NCBI RefSeq assembly: GCF_001562115.1
Contig: NZ_CP013926.1
Location: 62,001-126,000, forward strand
DNA from: Alteromonas stellipolaris
GTDB taxonomy: Bacteria > Pseudomonadota > Gammaproteobacteria > Enterobacterales > Alteromonadaceae
DNA: 64,000 nt
Direction of reading: 5' to 3'
The notes below the pieces were generated by a model. The model was given only the letters and a program-made list of their open reading frames with translations. It was not told the origin of the DNA and searched no databases. Positions 27,924-36,940 of the stretch are shown one piece after another. How positions within the stretch are numbered: position 1 is the first letter of the stretch; each line of letters begins with the position of its first letter. The position numbers were made by a program, and so were the translations under genes.

Positions 27924-30900
27924 TTACGCCTCTGCATCGATTACTGCTTGTTCTAGTTTGGGTGCTATAGTAAAGCACGCCCCTTCATTAGGGTTATATG
28001 GAGCTAACGATATTTCAAACCCTTCATCTTCTAGTGTCTTTCTTACTACGTATAAACCCATTCCGCGGCCGCCAGATTTTCGAGAGAAAGCAAATTCGAA
28101 CACATTATCTTTATCTATAGTTGGAATACCAGGGCCTGAATCTTTTACGATAAAACCAGTACTTGTAGCATCTAATGTTATTACTTTTTCCCCACTAGCT
28201 TTGCCAAGCCAAAAAATAGAGTTATCGATTAGGTTTATGATCGCGGGGTATATAGTAGAGGTAAATCCTATAATGCTTTGCTTTAAAAAGTTATCGGTAA
28301 CCTTTAATTGAATTTTTTCATTGTCTAAACGATCCCAGAAAACACTATTAACAAAATCAGATACCGCTTTACCTGTTATAGATACTTTCTTTCTAGTTAA
28401 TCTTCTAGTGAGTGGAGTGAACACTTTAAGGTAACCTTCAAGATGTTCAAAACCGCTCCGAATATCTTCGTATATCAAATTGAGTTTTTCATTTTTATTT
28501 GCCCAGGGTTGCATTTCCTTTAATGCTCGCCTTATACCCAATACATTTCCGCTAAACTCATGGTGTATAATTCCAATCGCCATACCTAAATGGACCATTT
28601 CAGAATTTCGATCATTTACTTCTTTTAGATGTTCATATTCTGACTCAAGTATTTCAGTAAGCTTATTTCCTGCTATTGAATTTTGCTCATTACCTTCTCT
28701 GATTGTCTGAATTTGTTCAGCTATATGTTCTACCCTCTCTAGAACAATATTTGCTGTTTCAGTTATTTTTCCCTCTAGGGAGGCTTTAAGCTCATATAAC
28801 TCATCAGCAGATCTTTCATTAAAGCTTACAGAAGATAGATCATGTTTAACCTGTTCTAGAGTCGTTTTAGCTAATTCTCTATTTCTAGAAATTTCGTCCT
28901 TAGTCCAGCCTTCTAATTCTTCTAGTACTTTATTAGCTTTGTAATAAACCGCATTGAGTTGCTTTTTTTGGAATTCCGTTTGTGAATCAATAGAATCAGT
29001 AAAACGCCTTCGCATACCTGTTCGATTTCCAAATTTGTCCTCAAATACTACTAAGCGTTTTTCTGTTTTTGTCTTTAGTTCATTAATGTTGTATTGAATT
29101 TTATCTTTTTTTACTTTATACAAATCACACAGGTCTGTAAGCGTTTTACCAAATCCTACTCCTGCTGGAAAAGTGATATTGAGATTATTTACTAGTGGTT
29201 TTAGTCCATTTGATAAGATCTCTTGAACTTCAAAAATAAAATCATCGGCAGACTCAGATTGCTTATCAAAATCTTTAAATCTATAATTGATTTTCTCAGA
29301 TATACTTGTTAATCGACTGCTCCAATAGTCATTATCGTAACGTTTGAAAAACACTTCTAGTTGCTGTTGCAGCCTTTTTTTCTTGGTGCTTGTAAGGTTC
29401 TCTCGCTTTTTGAGTAAATCATATGCTTCTTGATGTCTTGACCTTATTTGTAAAAATTGTTCTGATAAGTCACCTTTTTCATTAAAAAAATCGCGTGCTG
29501 CTTGTATAAAGAAGTTCTCTAAAATTGATTTGAATTGTTTATAAGCCTTATTTTCTATAAACCCTTCTCGGCCAGCTTTCTCGTGTAATGCATAATTGTT
29601 TTCTTTAGTTAGCTCGACGCTTCCAAGCATCCTACGATAGGAAAAGAAAGCTTGACCAGTCTTACTTCTTCTTTGCTCAATGTGTAAAAAATCAACATCT
29701 GAATCACCATAAGGAAGAACGCGAATTCCATCTCTATAAATGTACAGCCCACCGATTTTGTTGGTTTTATGGTAAATTTCTTGCCATAAGACATTTGGTA
29801 GTTTTGATTCTCTGGCAGTTCCCATAATGACAGCCAAATTAATTTTAAAATGTCCACAAGTTACAGGCTTGTTAAGTCCTTCAGGCCAAGACAATACATA
29901 TTCTCTTTTTTCTTCACCATAGATAGTTACGGTACCTGTAAACTGACCAAATTCGTTGAATGAGCCTTTGATATGATGGTCAGATTGCTCAAATTCCTGT
30001 GGAGTAAAAAAGATTGATTCACTTATTCTATCGACGACTGAGCCATCTGCTGTGTGGTCTCTAAAACGAGCCAAAATAGGTGGTTTATTATCTTTGTCCA
30101 TTGTATTGGTAAAACCAAGCAAAGCTTTTTCTAAACGAGATGCTTGGTCTGTCGCAGCTCTTGCAGCCAAGTCGCCTTCAACCTCTTCATTTAAGATCTC
30201 ATCTACTGGGGATATGACAAAGTGAGTTCCAAAACCGTCTTCATCTAAATAGAGCTTTCGAGTTGATGTGATACCATCACTTTTTAATTGGTCATCGACT
30301 TTAGCATCAAAAGCTTTCAAGTTTCGATACCAGACTTCAGGATTGAATTCAAAGGAGTCGATCTGATGAACAACAGCGTCAATTTTATCTTGAGATATTT
30401 TATTATTTAATGTTTTTACGTTGTCTTTTGCTTGCGATAACAAATTTAAAAACTGGTCATTTGTTATCATTTTATTATTTCTAATTTCAATTAAAGGGAT
30501 GTCTATATCGCTTAAATCTAGAGCAGGAAGTGAAAATAATGTCCAATTTATAAAGCTCGCAACTAGGGTTGATAAACCATCCTCTCTTTTTGCCCTAGTC
30601 AAAACTAGTACCTGAGGACCTATAGCAGCAATTGATAGTCGGCCTATACCTTTCTCGCCCATAACAGGACGAAGGGCTTTCGACATGTTTGTTGCAGGTA
30701 AAGCAATGCTATTTTCATCAACAAACTTGCTGTCTGTGCCTATTGTTAGCCATCGCTCTTCAAACTCATCACGAGTCATCCCAAGACCATCGTCTCGAAG
30801 AATTAAAAGGTTCCTTTTACGTATGTAATCGACTTCTACATTGTCTGCATACGCATCATGTGCATTCTTAAATAATTCGCTTAAAGCTGTTGGAATACCT

Positions 30901-30959
30901 GCTATTTGCTGCCTTCCTAACATATCCAAAGCTCTTGCTTTTGTTTTAATCTGAGCCAT
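27924..30959 (-). CDS. Dual GHKL ATPase: MutL/HSP90-like N-terminus, histidine-kinase-like C-terminus
   Basis: A 1011-aa protein with two ATP-binding GHKL modules. The N-terminal one has the N-box ELFKNAHDA (28-36), DDGLGM (56-61) and GEKGIGRLS (101-109), as in MutL, HSP90 and MORC ATPases. A long charged, partly coiled-coil centre (about 480-785) leads to a kinase-like end: H-box IIHHEFSG (near 798), N-box NLIDNS (909-914), DSGPGIP (940-946) and GGRGMGL (963-969). No membrane segment is seen, so it is cytoplasmic. Its ATG overlaps the methyltransferase stop by 1 nt, and the receiver-like gene follows. Related GHKL ATPases are known beside restriction-modification genes; the exact mechanism is unknown. 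Confidence 0.85.
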   Translation of the reverse strand: MAQIKTKARALDMLGRQQIAGIPTALSELFKNAHDAYADNVEVDYIRKRNLLILRDDGLGMTRDEFEERWLTIGTDSKFVDENSIALPATNMSKALRPVMGEKGIGRLSIAAIGPQVLVLTRAKREDGLSTLVASFINWTLFSLPALDLSDIDIPLIEIRNNKMITNDQFLNLLSQAKDNVKTLNNKISQDKIDAVVHQIDSFEFNPEVWYRNLKAFDAKVDDQLKSDGITSTRKLYLDEDGFGTHFVISPVDEILNEEVEGDLAARAATDQASRLEKALLGFTNTMDKDNKPPILARFRDHTADGSVVDRISESIFFTPQEFEQSDHHIKGSFNEFGQFTGTVTIYGEEKREYVLSWPEGLNKPVTCGHFKINLAVIMGTARESKLPNVLWQEIYHKTNKIGGLYIYRDGIRVLPYGDSDVDFLHIEQRRSKTGQAFFSYRRMLGSVELTKENNYALHEKAGREGFIENKAYKQFKSILENFFIQAARDFFNEKGDLSEQFLQIRSRHQEAYDLLKKRENLTSTKKKRLQQQLEVFFKRYDNDYWSSRLTSISEKINYRFKDFDKQSESADDFIFEVQEILSNGLKPLVNNLNITFPAGVGFGKTLTDLCDLYKVKKDKIQYNINELKTKTEKRLVVFEDKFGNRTGMRRRFTDSIDSQTEFQKKQLNAVYYKANKVLEELEGWTKDEISRNRELAKTTLEQVKHDLSSVSFNERSADELYELKASLEGKITETANIVLERVEHIAEQIQTIREGNEQNSIAGNKLTEILESEYEHLKEVNDRNSEMVHLGMAIGIIHHEFSGNVLGIRRALKEMQPWANKNEKLNLIYEDIRSGFEHLEGYLKVFTPLTRRLTRKKVSITGKAVSDFVNSVFWDRLDNEKIQLKVTDNFLKQSIIGFTSTIYPAIINLIDNSIFWLGKASGEKVITLDATSTGFIVKDSGPGIPTIDKDNVFEFAFSRKSGGRGMGLYVVRKTLEDEGFEISLAPYNPNEGACFTIAPKLEQAVIDAEA

Positions 30960-32014
30960 TACTCTTGTCCTTCCTGAACGCGATTAAAATGATTTAAAAT
31001 TGCTAAACCAAAATTTCTAGCCAACTCGCAGGGTACGGCATTTCCTATTTGTTTAGCCATGGAAGTAAGTGTACCTGAAAAAATATAGTCGCTTGGAAAT
31101 GTTTGAAGGTTTGCAGCTTCCCTCATGCTTATTGGCCTATTTTGATTTACATCTGGATGTCCAAATCTACCATTAGAGTAACCATTACATCTTGTAGTTA
31201 GTGTAGGTGATGGTTTGTCCCAACTCATCCTCCCATATGTGTCGTAGTGTCCGTCATAATCTTTATGAGCTTTATTTACCAACCTGGTGGGCCAATTCCT
31301 TCTATCACCCCCTTCAGGTGTCAAACTAATTCGTTCAAGATTGATAGAATCTAAATTAGAGCATCTATGAACTGGATCTTCGCCAGATACTTCTCCCGCG
31401 CGAAGTGCTGGTAGCATAAAAATTGCGTCTCTGACTGTAACGTATGGGATACCATTTACACCGTGTGTTTTCTCTGGTTCCTCTATTCTTCCGAGTCTAC
31501 TTGCTAATAGAACCAACCTTTTTCTTTTTTGTGGGACGCCGTATTCTTCGGACTTTGCGATAAATTTTAAGTGTTGGTAGCCGTTTTTTGACAAGAAAGA
31601 TAGAAAGCGACAGAATGGCCCTTCGACATTAGGGTTAACGTTTTGCATTCCTGGTACATTTTCAAGCAATATATATTCAGGATTAAAGGCTAATATAAAC
31701 CGATGTGTTTCATCTAAAAGAGTTCTTCTTATATCAGCATCAGACTTTTTATTGTTTTGATTTGAAAAAGGCTGGCAAGGCGCGCAAGTACATATTAACA
31801 AAGGCTCTTCGGTGATATTGGGAACTTTGGTAACAATATCTTCAACTGTTATATTTCTGACGTCATCTAAAATAAACTGTGCGTCTGGGAAATTGGCTTT
31901 ATAAGTCGAAGCAGCATTCGGTTCGAAATCTATCCCTAATGAGATATTACAACCAGCCTGCTCTAATCCTTTGCTTGCCCCGCCGCAGCCACTAAAAAAG
32001 TCAATTACATTCAA
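30959..32014 (-). CDS. DNA (cytosine-5-)-methyltransferase
   Basis: A 351-aa C5 DNA methyltransferase that uses S-adenosylmethionine. Motifs in order: I DFFSGCGGASKG (residues 5-16), IV with catalytic Cys CAPCQPFS, VI ENVPG, VIII KRKRLVLLAS, a target region around SPTLTTRCNGYSNG, and X QIGNAVP. The recognition sequence cannot be read from this. It lies between the nuclease-helicase and the GHKL gene and probably protects host DNA from the cluster's nuclease. A 242-bp gap upstream could hold its own promoter. Confidence 0.93.
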   Translation of the reverse strand: MNVIDFFSGCGGASKGLEQAGCNISLGIDFEPNAASTYKANFPDAQFILDDVRNITVEDIVTKVPNITEEPLLICTCAPCQPFSNQNNKKSDADIRRTLLDETHRFILAFNPEYILLENVPGMQNVNPNVEGPFCRFLSFLSKNGYQHLKFIAKSEEYGVPQKRKRLVLLASRLGRIEEPEKTHGVNGIPYVTVRDAIFMLPALRAGEVSGEDPVHRCSNLDSINLERISLTPEGGDRRNWPTRLVNKAHKDYDGHYDTYGRMSWDKPSPTLTTRCNGYSNGRFGHPDVNQNRPISMREAANLQTFPSDYIFSGTLTSMAKQIGNAVPCELARNFGLAILNHFNRVQEGQE

Positions 32015-32256
32015 CGTTTATACTCAAAAAACTATAATTATTCTCGTGTAGATGGTATCAGGTTAGTGTTGTATCGTCATTACTGGGTCAGTTCTACGAC
32101 AAAAAGATTATCTATGTAGTGAATACCCTTGCATTAGAAGTTATAGACATAGATAGATGTATTTTCGAAGGTGCGCTCCAGAGTCGCAAAACTAAAGACT
32201 GTAATTTTTCGAGAGCTATACTCTTCTTTTTGTGAAATATAGAAAAATCTCGCAAG

Positions 32257-34836
32257 TTAGATACCTTCATACCAATTATCACCAATCCCACCAGCCTCTA
32301 CATGTTTATTAAAGTAAGCCTCCCCATCACTACGCATCTGCTTCCTTATTAACTCTATATCGCCATTTTCTAGGTTCTCCCATAGCACGGGGTCGAACGC
32401 CAACTTATCTAACTCCTTTGAGTGGTACATGAAGTTTTTGCGTTCAAATTTTTCGAAAGGGTTTTGCAATATACTTTTTGTAATAGCTGGTACATCATCT
32501 AAGTATTCTTCATTGTTCAGCGGGCTATTGGTTTTTTCCGCTTGGCCGTATTTTGTCAACAGCTTTTTATAAAATGATTGATAATCCGCTCTCAGTAGCG
32601 AAAGAGTAACTTCCCCAGTTTTATCAGCATGCTTTAGCATCAGTAGTAGAAATATAATTTTGAACGAAAACGAGTAATCACGTTGTTCTAAAAACTCGAA
32701 AAAATCATCTCTTCGTGTGTCTTCATTACGGTACTTGAGATTTTTCTCCTCGCGTATTTCATCCACTCTACTTTGTTCATAGTAATTGAGCGTATGGCTA
32801 CCAAACGGCAACTGTTTATCTGGTAATAAACTTTGGTTTTTTACCCAAGCTTTAACTGTACCAGTCGATACAAAAAGTTCTCTAGCGAGTTGTTCATCAT
32901 TAATGTAATCACCAAACTCATCTTCAAAGTTAAATAGCTTGATGGGATGAAGTTTGCGCTCGTGTTCGTAAAGGTGATCGAGAATCACTTCTTCGCCTAC
33001 AAACGCCTCGTTTGGATTAAATATGTCAGCAAAGGGCTTATAACCATCAAGATTGAATATACTGTGTAGGCTCCATGGTTGCAGCGCGGGACCATAGCTA
33101 TCTACCACATCTATCGCGTAAAGTGCTTCCTTGCCAGGATGATTACGTGTGCCTCTTCCTAGTTGCTGCATATATAGCACTTTTGACATCGTGGGCCGTG
33201 CCATTACCACAATGGAGGTATTGGGCGCATCCCATCCTTCATTTAATAAATCGCAAGCACATAAAAACCGAACATTACCTTCTTTGTATTTCTTCAATCC
33301 TTCTCTGCTATTTGCAGAAACGCCTTCAGCGCTAATTTTGTGTTTATTTAGAAGCGCAGCTAATCGATTGGCGTGTTTCACGTCAACACAGAAGATAACA
33401 CCTTGCAGCGTCGCTAAAGACTGGCCTGTTACAGCATCTTGTTGAGTAAAGTATTTTGAGAGTACGTCTACAATAAGTTGGTCTCGGGAGGGCAAAATGA
33501 CGCGCTTGTTTAAGTCGCTTTTAACGAACTCTTTTCCGTTGAATCTAACCTGAGAAAAATCAATGTTACTTTCCAAACGAAAAGCGCGAATTGGTGGTAA
33601 TAGCTTTTGTTTAATCGCCTCTTCAAGAGTCATGTTCAATTGATATCGACCGAATATTTCAGCAAGATCTTTTTGGTCGAGTCTTTTATCCGTAGCGGTG
33701 CAACCAAACAACGTTTTTGGATTGAAGTGTTCTAATACTCGTTTGAGGCCTTGTGCAGGGGCATGATGAGCTTCATCCACCACAATATAATCAAAATGAT
33801 CCGTTGAAAGCGAAGCAAATTGTCGTTGGATTGCTTGTGTCGTTTGCACTATTACATCAGCTGATGAGTCCAAAATGTTGGAGGAAACTATGAGGTTGGG
33901 GTTTCGTTCTATGAACCGTGCTTTTGTTTGTTCGCGTAAGTCTTTGAACGGAACAATGACTAACGCTCTATCAGCGTTGCCTAATTTTTTTTGATTGCTG
34001 TGGTCTGCAATAAATACTTCGGTTTTTCCGGTTCCAGTCGGCAGTACTAGCAAAAACGTATTTTTACCCTGCGTTCTGCCATTTTCAATATCTAAAAGCG
34101 CATCTTGCTGGTGTTTGAAAAGTGAAAAACTAATGTTTCTAAATTGGCTTGCTGTTGGCTTACTGCAAAATTTTTCTTCTTCTCCAAAGTAGAGGCGAAT
34201 TTGATCTGCAAACTTCTTCTCATCAGCCATTCCCGCATTAGACCAGCGATATACTTTGATACCGTCTTTCATAAGCGAGTTTTGCTTAAGTAGCTGGGAT
34301 TGATAGCGGCTTTGTCTAATGTGCAGTGGATGGTGAAAGCTTTCACCGTTAAGCTCTATGGCAATTTCGCCTTCAATAGTTTTAAGAACGTAATCCACAT
34401 ATCGGCTTTTACCAAGCAAGTCTACATACTGATATTCTCGCTCTAAAGCATGCAGATATTTTGAACCATAAACCTGCTCAAATAGACTCTCAAAATTGTA
34501 TTCTGGGCGAGTTGGGTCTGTTTCACTAATCTGTCTGTCAGCGCCAAACTGCCGAAAATCATACTCATCAGTACTGTCATTCAATATCGCATCAATTAGC
34601 AATCTATCTTCGTGTGCTTCGCTGTCGATAAATCGGTATAGCCGCTCAAATTTATGCATCAACATGTTTTGCCACGAAGTATATTCGTGGTAGCGATAGC
34701 TGGGTTTATTGGTTCCATACAGTTGCGTATCGATGATGATACCGACTTTTTGAGTGTTATCACTGAAAAGGTAGGAAGTGAATTGAGAATCTATCTGTTG
34801 AAAACCTAGGCTTCTGAGATAGTCTGATAAAGTCAT
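32257..34836 (-). CDS. Nuclease-fused superfamily 2 helicase
   Basis: An 859-aa restriction-type protein. The N-terminal part has a PD-(D/E)XK/Vsr-like pattern: Asp148 in RYVDYVL, then IAIELNGESFHH with Glu161 and His168, where Asn replaces the usual Lys of ExK. The helicase core follows: Walker A LPTGTGKT (265-272), DEAH (354-357), TAT (380-382) and motif VI QQLGRGTR (557-564). A helix-turn-helix-like segment lies at about 645-672. It is the first gene of the minus-strand cluster and the likely effector that translocates on and cuts unmodified DNA. It resembles the R subunit of type I/III systems, but no specificity subunit is present. Confidence 0.85.
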   Translation of the reverse strand: MTLSDYLRSLGFQQIDSQFTSYLFSDNTQKVGIIIDTQLYGTNKPSYRYHEYTSWQNMLMHKFERLYRFIDSEAHEDRLLIDAILNDSTDEYDFRQFGADRQISETDPTRPEYNFESLFEQVYGSKYLHALEREYQYVDLLGKSRYVDYVLKTIEGEIAIELNGESFHHPLHIRQSRYQSQLLKQNSLMKDGIKVYRWSNAGMADEKKFADQIRLYFGEEEKFCSKPTASQFRNISFSLFKHQQDALLDIENGRTQGKNTFLLVLPTGTGKTEVFIADHSNQKKLGNADRALVIVPFKDLREQTKARFIERNPNLIVSSNILDSSADVIVQTTQAIQRQFASLSTDHFDYIVVDEAHHAPAQGLKRVLEHFNPKTLFGCTATDKRLDQKDLAEIFGRYQLNMTLEEAIKQKLLPPIRAFRLESNIDFSQVRFNGKEFVKSDLNKRVILPSRDQLIVDVLSKYFTQQDAVTGQSLATLQGVIFCVDVKHANRLAALLNKHKISAEGVSANSREGLKKYKEGNVRFLCACDLLNEGWDAPNTSIVVMARPTMSKVLYMQQLGRGTRNHPGKEALYAIDVVDSYGPALQPWSLHSIFNLDGYKPFADIFNPNEAFVGEEVILDHLYEHERKLHPIKLFNFEDEFGDYINDEQLARELFVSTGTVKAWVKNQSLLPDKQLPFGSHTLNYYEQSRVDEIREEKNLKYRNEDTRRDDFFEFLEQRDYSFSFKIIFLLLMLKHADKTGEVTLSLLRADYQSFYKKLLTKYGQAEKTNSPLNNEEYLDDVPAITKSILQNPFEKFERKNFMYHSKELDKLAFDPVLWENLENGDIELIRKQMRSDGEAYFNKHVEAGGIGDNWYEGI

Positions 34837-35136
34837 TTAAATCTATCCATGATCGATTCCTTCTTCACGTCGTGTGAACATTGTTGTATCCATCTTCAAA
34901 TCGCTAGAGTTAGCGCACTACAAAAGATACTTTAAATATGAGCATAATGGAGGATTGATTGTCCAGACAAACGTATGAATAGTAGTGATATTTGCTATGT
35001 TAATGTACGCGGCGCTAGTTAGCACACTCGCCGTGAAAACTCTTACCCTACTGCTGACTAGTTATTGTTTGAAAAATATCTTAGCTATTGGGTAGTGACT
35101 GGCTGTTTTTTCTATCTAACACGGCTGGGTTAATCA
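34837..35136. other. Intergenic stretch between defence cluster and permease
   Basis: No gene seen. It must contain the promoter of the minus-strand cluster, but no clear -35/-10 pair was recognised. No further tRNA fragment or inverted repeat that would mark the right border of the island was found. Confidence 0.5.
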
Positions 35137-36837
35137 TCATCCACCAACCCCAACCCCAACCCCAACCCCAACCAACAACACACCCATCCCCCCAGCCACT
35201 ACAGCGAACACGGCCAGTATCAATGACGTGCTTTTTAGTATGTCGCCGTCGCGGTTTTGCAAACCCAGAATAGCGGTAACGGCCACTATGTTATTTATGC
35301 ACACCATGTTGCCCATGGCGGCGCCTACACTTTGCAGTGCCAATATAGTGGTAAGGGGTAATGACAGTTGTTCGGCAATAGTGGTTTGAATACCCGCGAA
35401 GGTTAAATTAGAAATTGTGGCCGACCCTGAAAAGAACGAACCTAGCGCGCCTAAAAGCGGGGCGAAGAAGGTCCAGTTTGCGCCCGTTATTTGTGCCAAG
35501 TGATGACCTATTTGGGCTACCGCTGCGCTGTTTTGGCCAGAACTGTCGCCAAGCATCATCATGTTCACAAAAACAAGCGCGCCTAGCATGGCGAAAAAAG
35601 GTGTGCGCATGCGCGTTAGAGTTTGTTGGCTTGCTGTTTTTAATGAGTTCGAGTCTGATGAATGACGAAATAGCCACAAGGTCGCGCTGCCTGTTACCGC
35701 AAAAGGAATGATAGACGGAATATACAAAACGCTATGTTTCCAAGTTACCGCGGTATCTAAAATGCTGGTTAAGCTGGCCACTAAACTTGTGCTTATGTGA
35801 AAGGTGCCTAAAAAACCTAGGCTAATGTGTAATGCAGGTTCGGTGGCTTGTAAAAGCGCTTTAAGCCCTAGCTCGGGCAGGCGAGTTAATACTAACAGTA
35901 ACACAGTGCCCCACAGCGGGAACGCGGCTTTTATTAACGTTTTCAGTGGTACCGTATTCTCTGGGGTTTGTTCTGGGGGTTGTTTTGGGGAGTGTGCGGT
36001 GGCTGCTGTTCGATTAGCTGCGGGTCGATTTACTGCCGGTTGATTTGTTGTCTCTGTCCCTATTTTATATTTCGCCAGTAACAGGGTAATAACTAAGCCA
36101 ATTAACCCGCCTAGTAACGAAGGAAATTCCACACCAAAATAACTTAGCCCCAAATAGGGCAGGGTGCATGCGCAGGTGGAAAGTAGAATAAAAAGCAGGT
36201 TCTTTTTAATATCGGCGGTATCGCTCACTACTAATCGTAATGCCAATATCACAATGATAGGTGCGGCTATGGTGTTAATAAGGGCCGCTTGCTGGGCTAT
36301 TTCTAGCACGCTTTGTTGAGGTAGTTCCAGTAGCGATAAGCCAAACCATACGGGTGTGCCCATGGCTCCAAAAGTAACGGGAATGGTATTAAGCACTAAA
36401 CAGAACAGTGCCACTCGTATCGCGGGAAAACCAAGGCTGTAAAGTATGGGGGCGGCAATGGCGGCAGGTGTACCAAAGCCACTGGCACCTTCAATTAGAA
36501 ACATAAACGCCCAGCCCACAATCATTAGCTGGGCTACGGGGTTTGCACTTACGCCGTCTAGCGCTTTGCGTAAAATAGCTAATGCACCGGTAATTTCCAT
36601 GCATTTAAAAAGGAATATAGCGCCTGCAATAATAGACAGCGGGGTGAGTGCTAGCAATGCGCCACTTATTACATTGGCATTCACTAACCTTGCATCTTGC
36701 TTAAATACTAATAGCACCACCATATAAGCAACTACAGCGCTTAAAGGTAAAGCTTTGCTAGATGGCATAGGGTTCTTTTTTACCATTAAGGTAATAAGCA
36801 AAATAAGAGGTAGGTAAGAGAACGCTAAATTCATCAT
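35137..36837 (-). CDS. L-lactate permease family transporter (LctP type)
   Basis: A 566-aa inner-membrane carrier of the LctP/GlcA family (lactate or glycolate, proton symport). Family features include FLIEGASGFGTPAAIAAPIL and FNMVFIA-like late segments, with some twelve hydrophobic helices. Two odd parts stand out: a Pro/Ala/Thr-rich cytoplasmic linker (NQPAVNRPAANRTAATAHS and on, about residues 270-305) and a Gly-Val repeat tail coded by hexamer repeats. It follows the betaine-pathway genes on the same strand, 103 bp after etfB. Its substrate here is unknown. Confidence 0.85.
   Translation of the reverse strand: MMNLAFSYLPLILLITLMVKKNPMPSSKALPLSAVVAYMVVLLVFKQDARLVNANVISGALLALTPLSIIAGAIFLFKCMEITGALAILRKALDGVSANPVAQLMIVGWAFMFLIEGASGFGTPAAIAAPILYSLGFPAIRVALFCLVLNTIPVTFGAMGTPVWFGLSLLELPQQSVLEIAQQAALINTIAAPIIVILALRLVVSDTADIKKNLLFILLSTCACTLPYLGLSYFGVEFPSLLGGLIGLVITLLLAKYKIGTETTNQPAVNRPAANRTAATAHSPKQPPEQTPENTVPLKTLIKAAFPLWGTVLLLVLTRLPELGLKALLQATEPALHISLGFLGTFHISTSLVASLTSILDTAVTWKHSVLYIPSIIPFAVTGSATLWLFRHSSDSNSLKTASQQTLTRMRTPFFAMLGALVFVNMMMLGDSSGQNSAAVAQIGHHLAQITGANWTFFAPLLGALGSFFSGSATISNLTFAGIQTTIAEQLSLPLTTILALQSVGAAMGNMVCINNIVAVTAILGLQNRDGDILKSTSLILAVFAVVAGGMGVLLVGVGVGVGVGG
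35144..35173. repeat. AACCCC hexamer repeat in the permease 3' end
   Basis: Four full AACCCC units from 35146 to 35169 plus flanking partial units. On the coding strand they encode an alternating Gly-Val tail just before the stop. A unit of 6 bp means gain or loss keeps the reading frame. Confidence 0.85.
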
Positions 36838-36940
36838 AGTGAGAAGGTTTCGCTTAGTGTAAGCATCTTTATACTTTGCTAGTTGCCTATTAACTAGTCA
36901 AATTATTAGCACATATGAGTTACAGCGCAATTAAATAGTT

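Noticed and set aside
27748..28311. 187-aa plus-strand frame opposite the GHKL and receiver genes
   Set aside because: It is antisense to two genes with strong motifs and has Ser/Pro-rich shadow composition.
35088..35273. Plus-strand frame with a PQPQPQ stretch
   Set aside because: It is the reverse-frame translation of the hexamer repeat at the permease 3' end.
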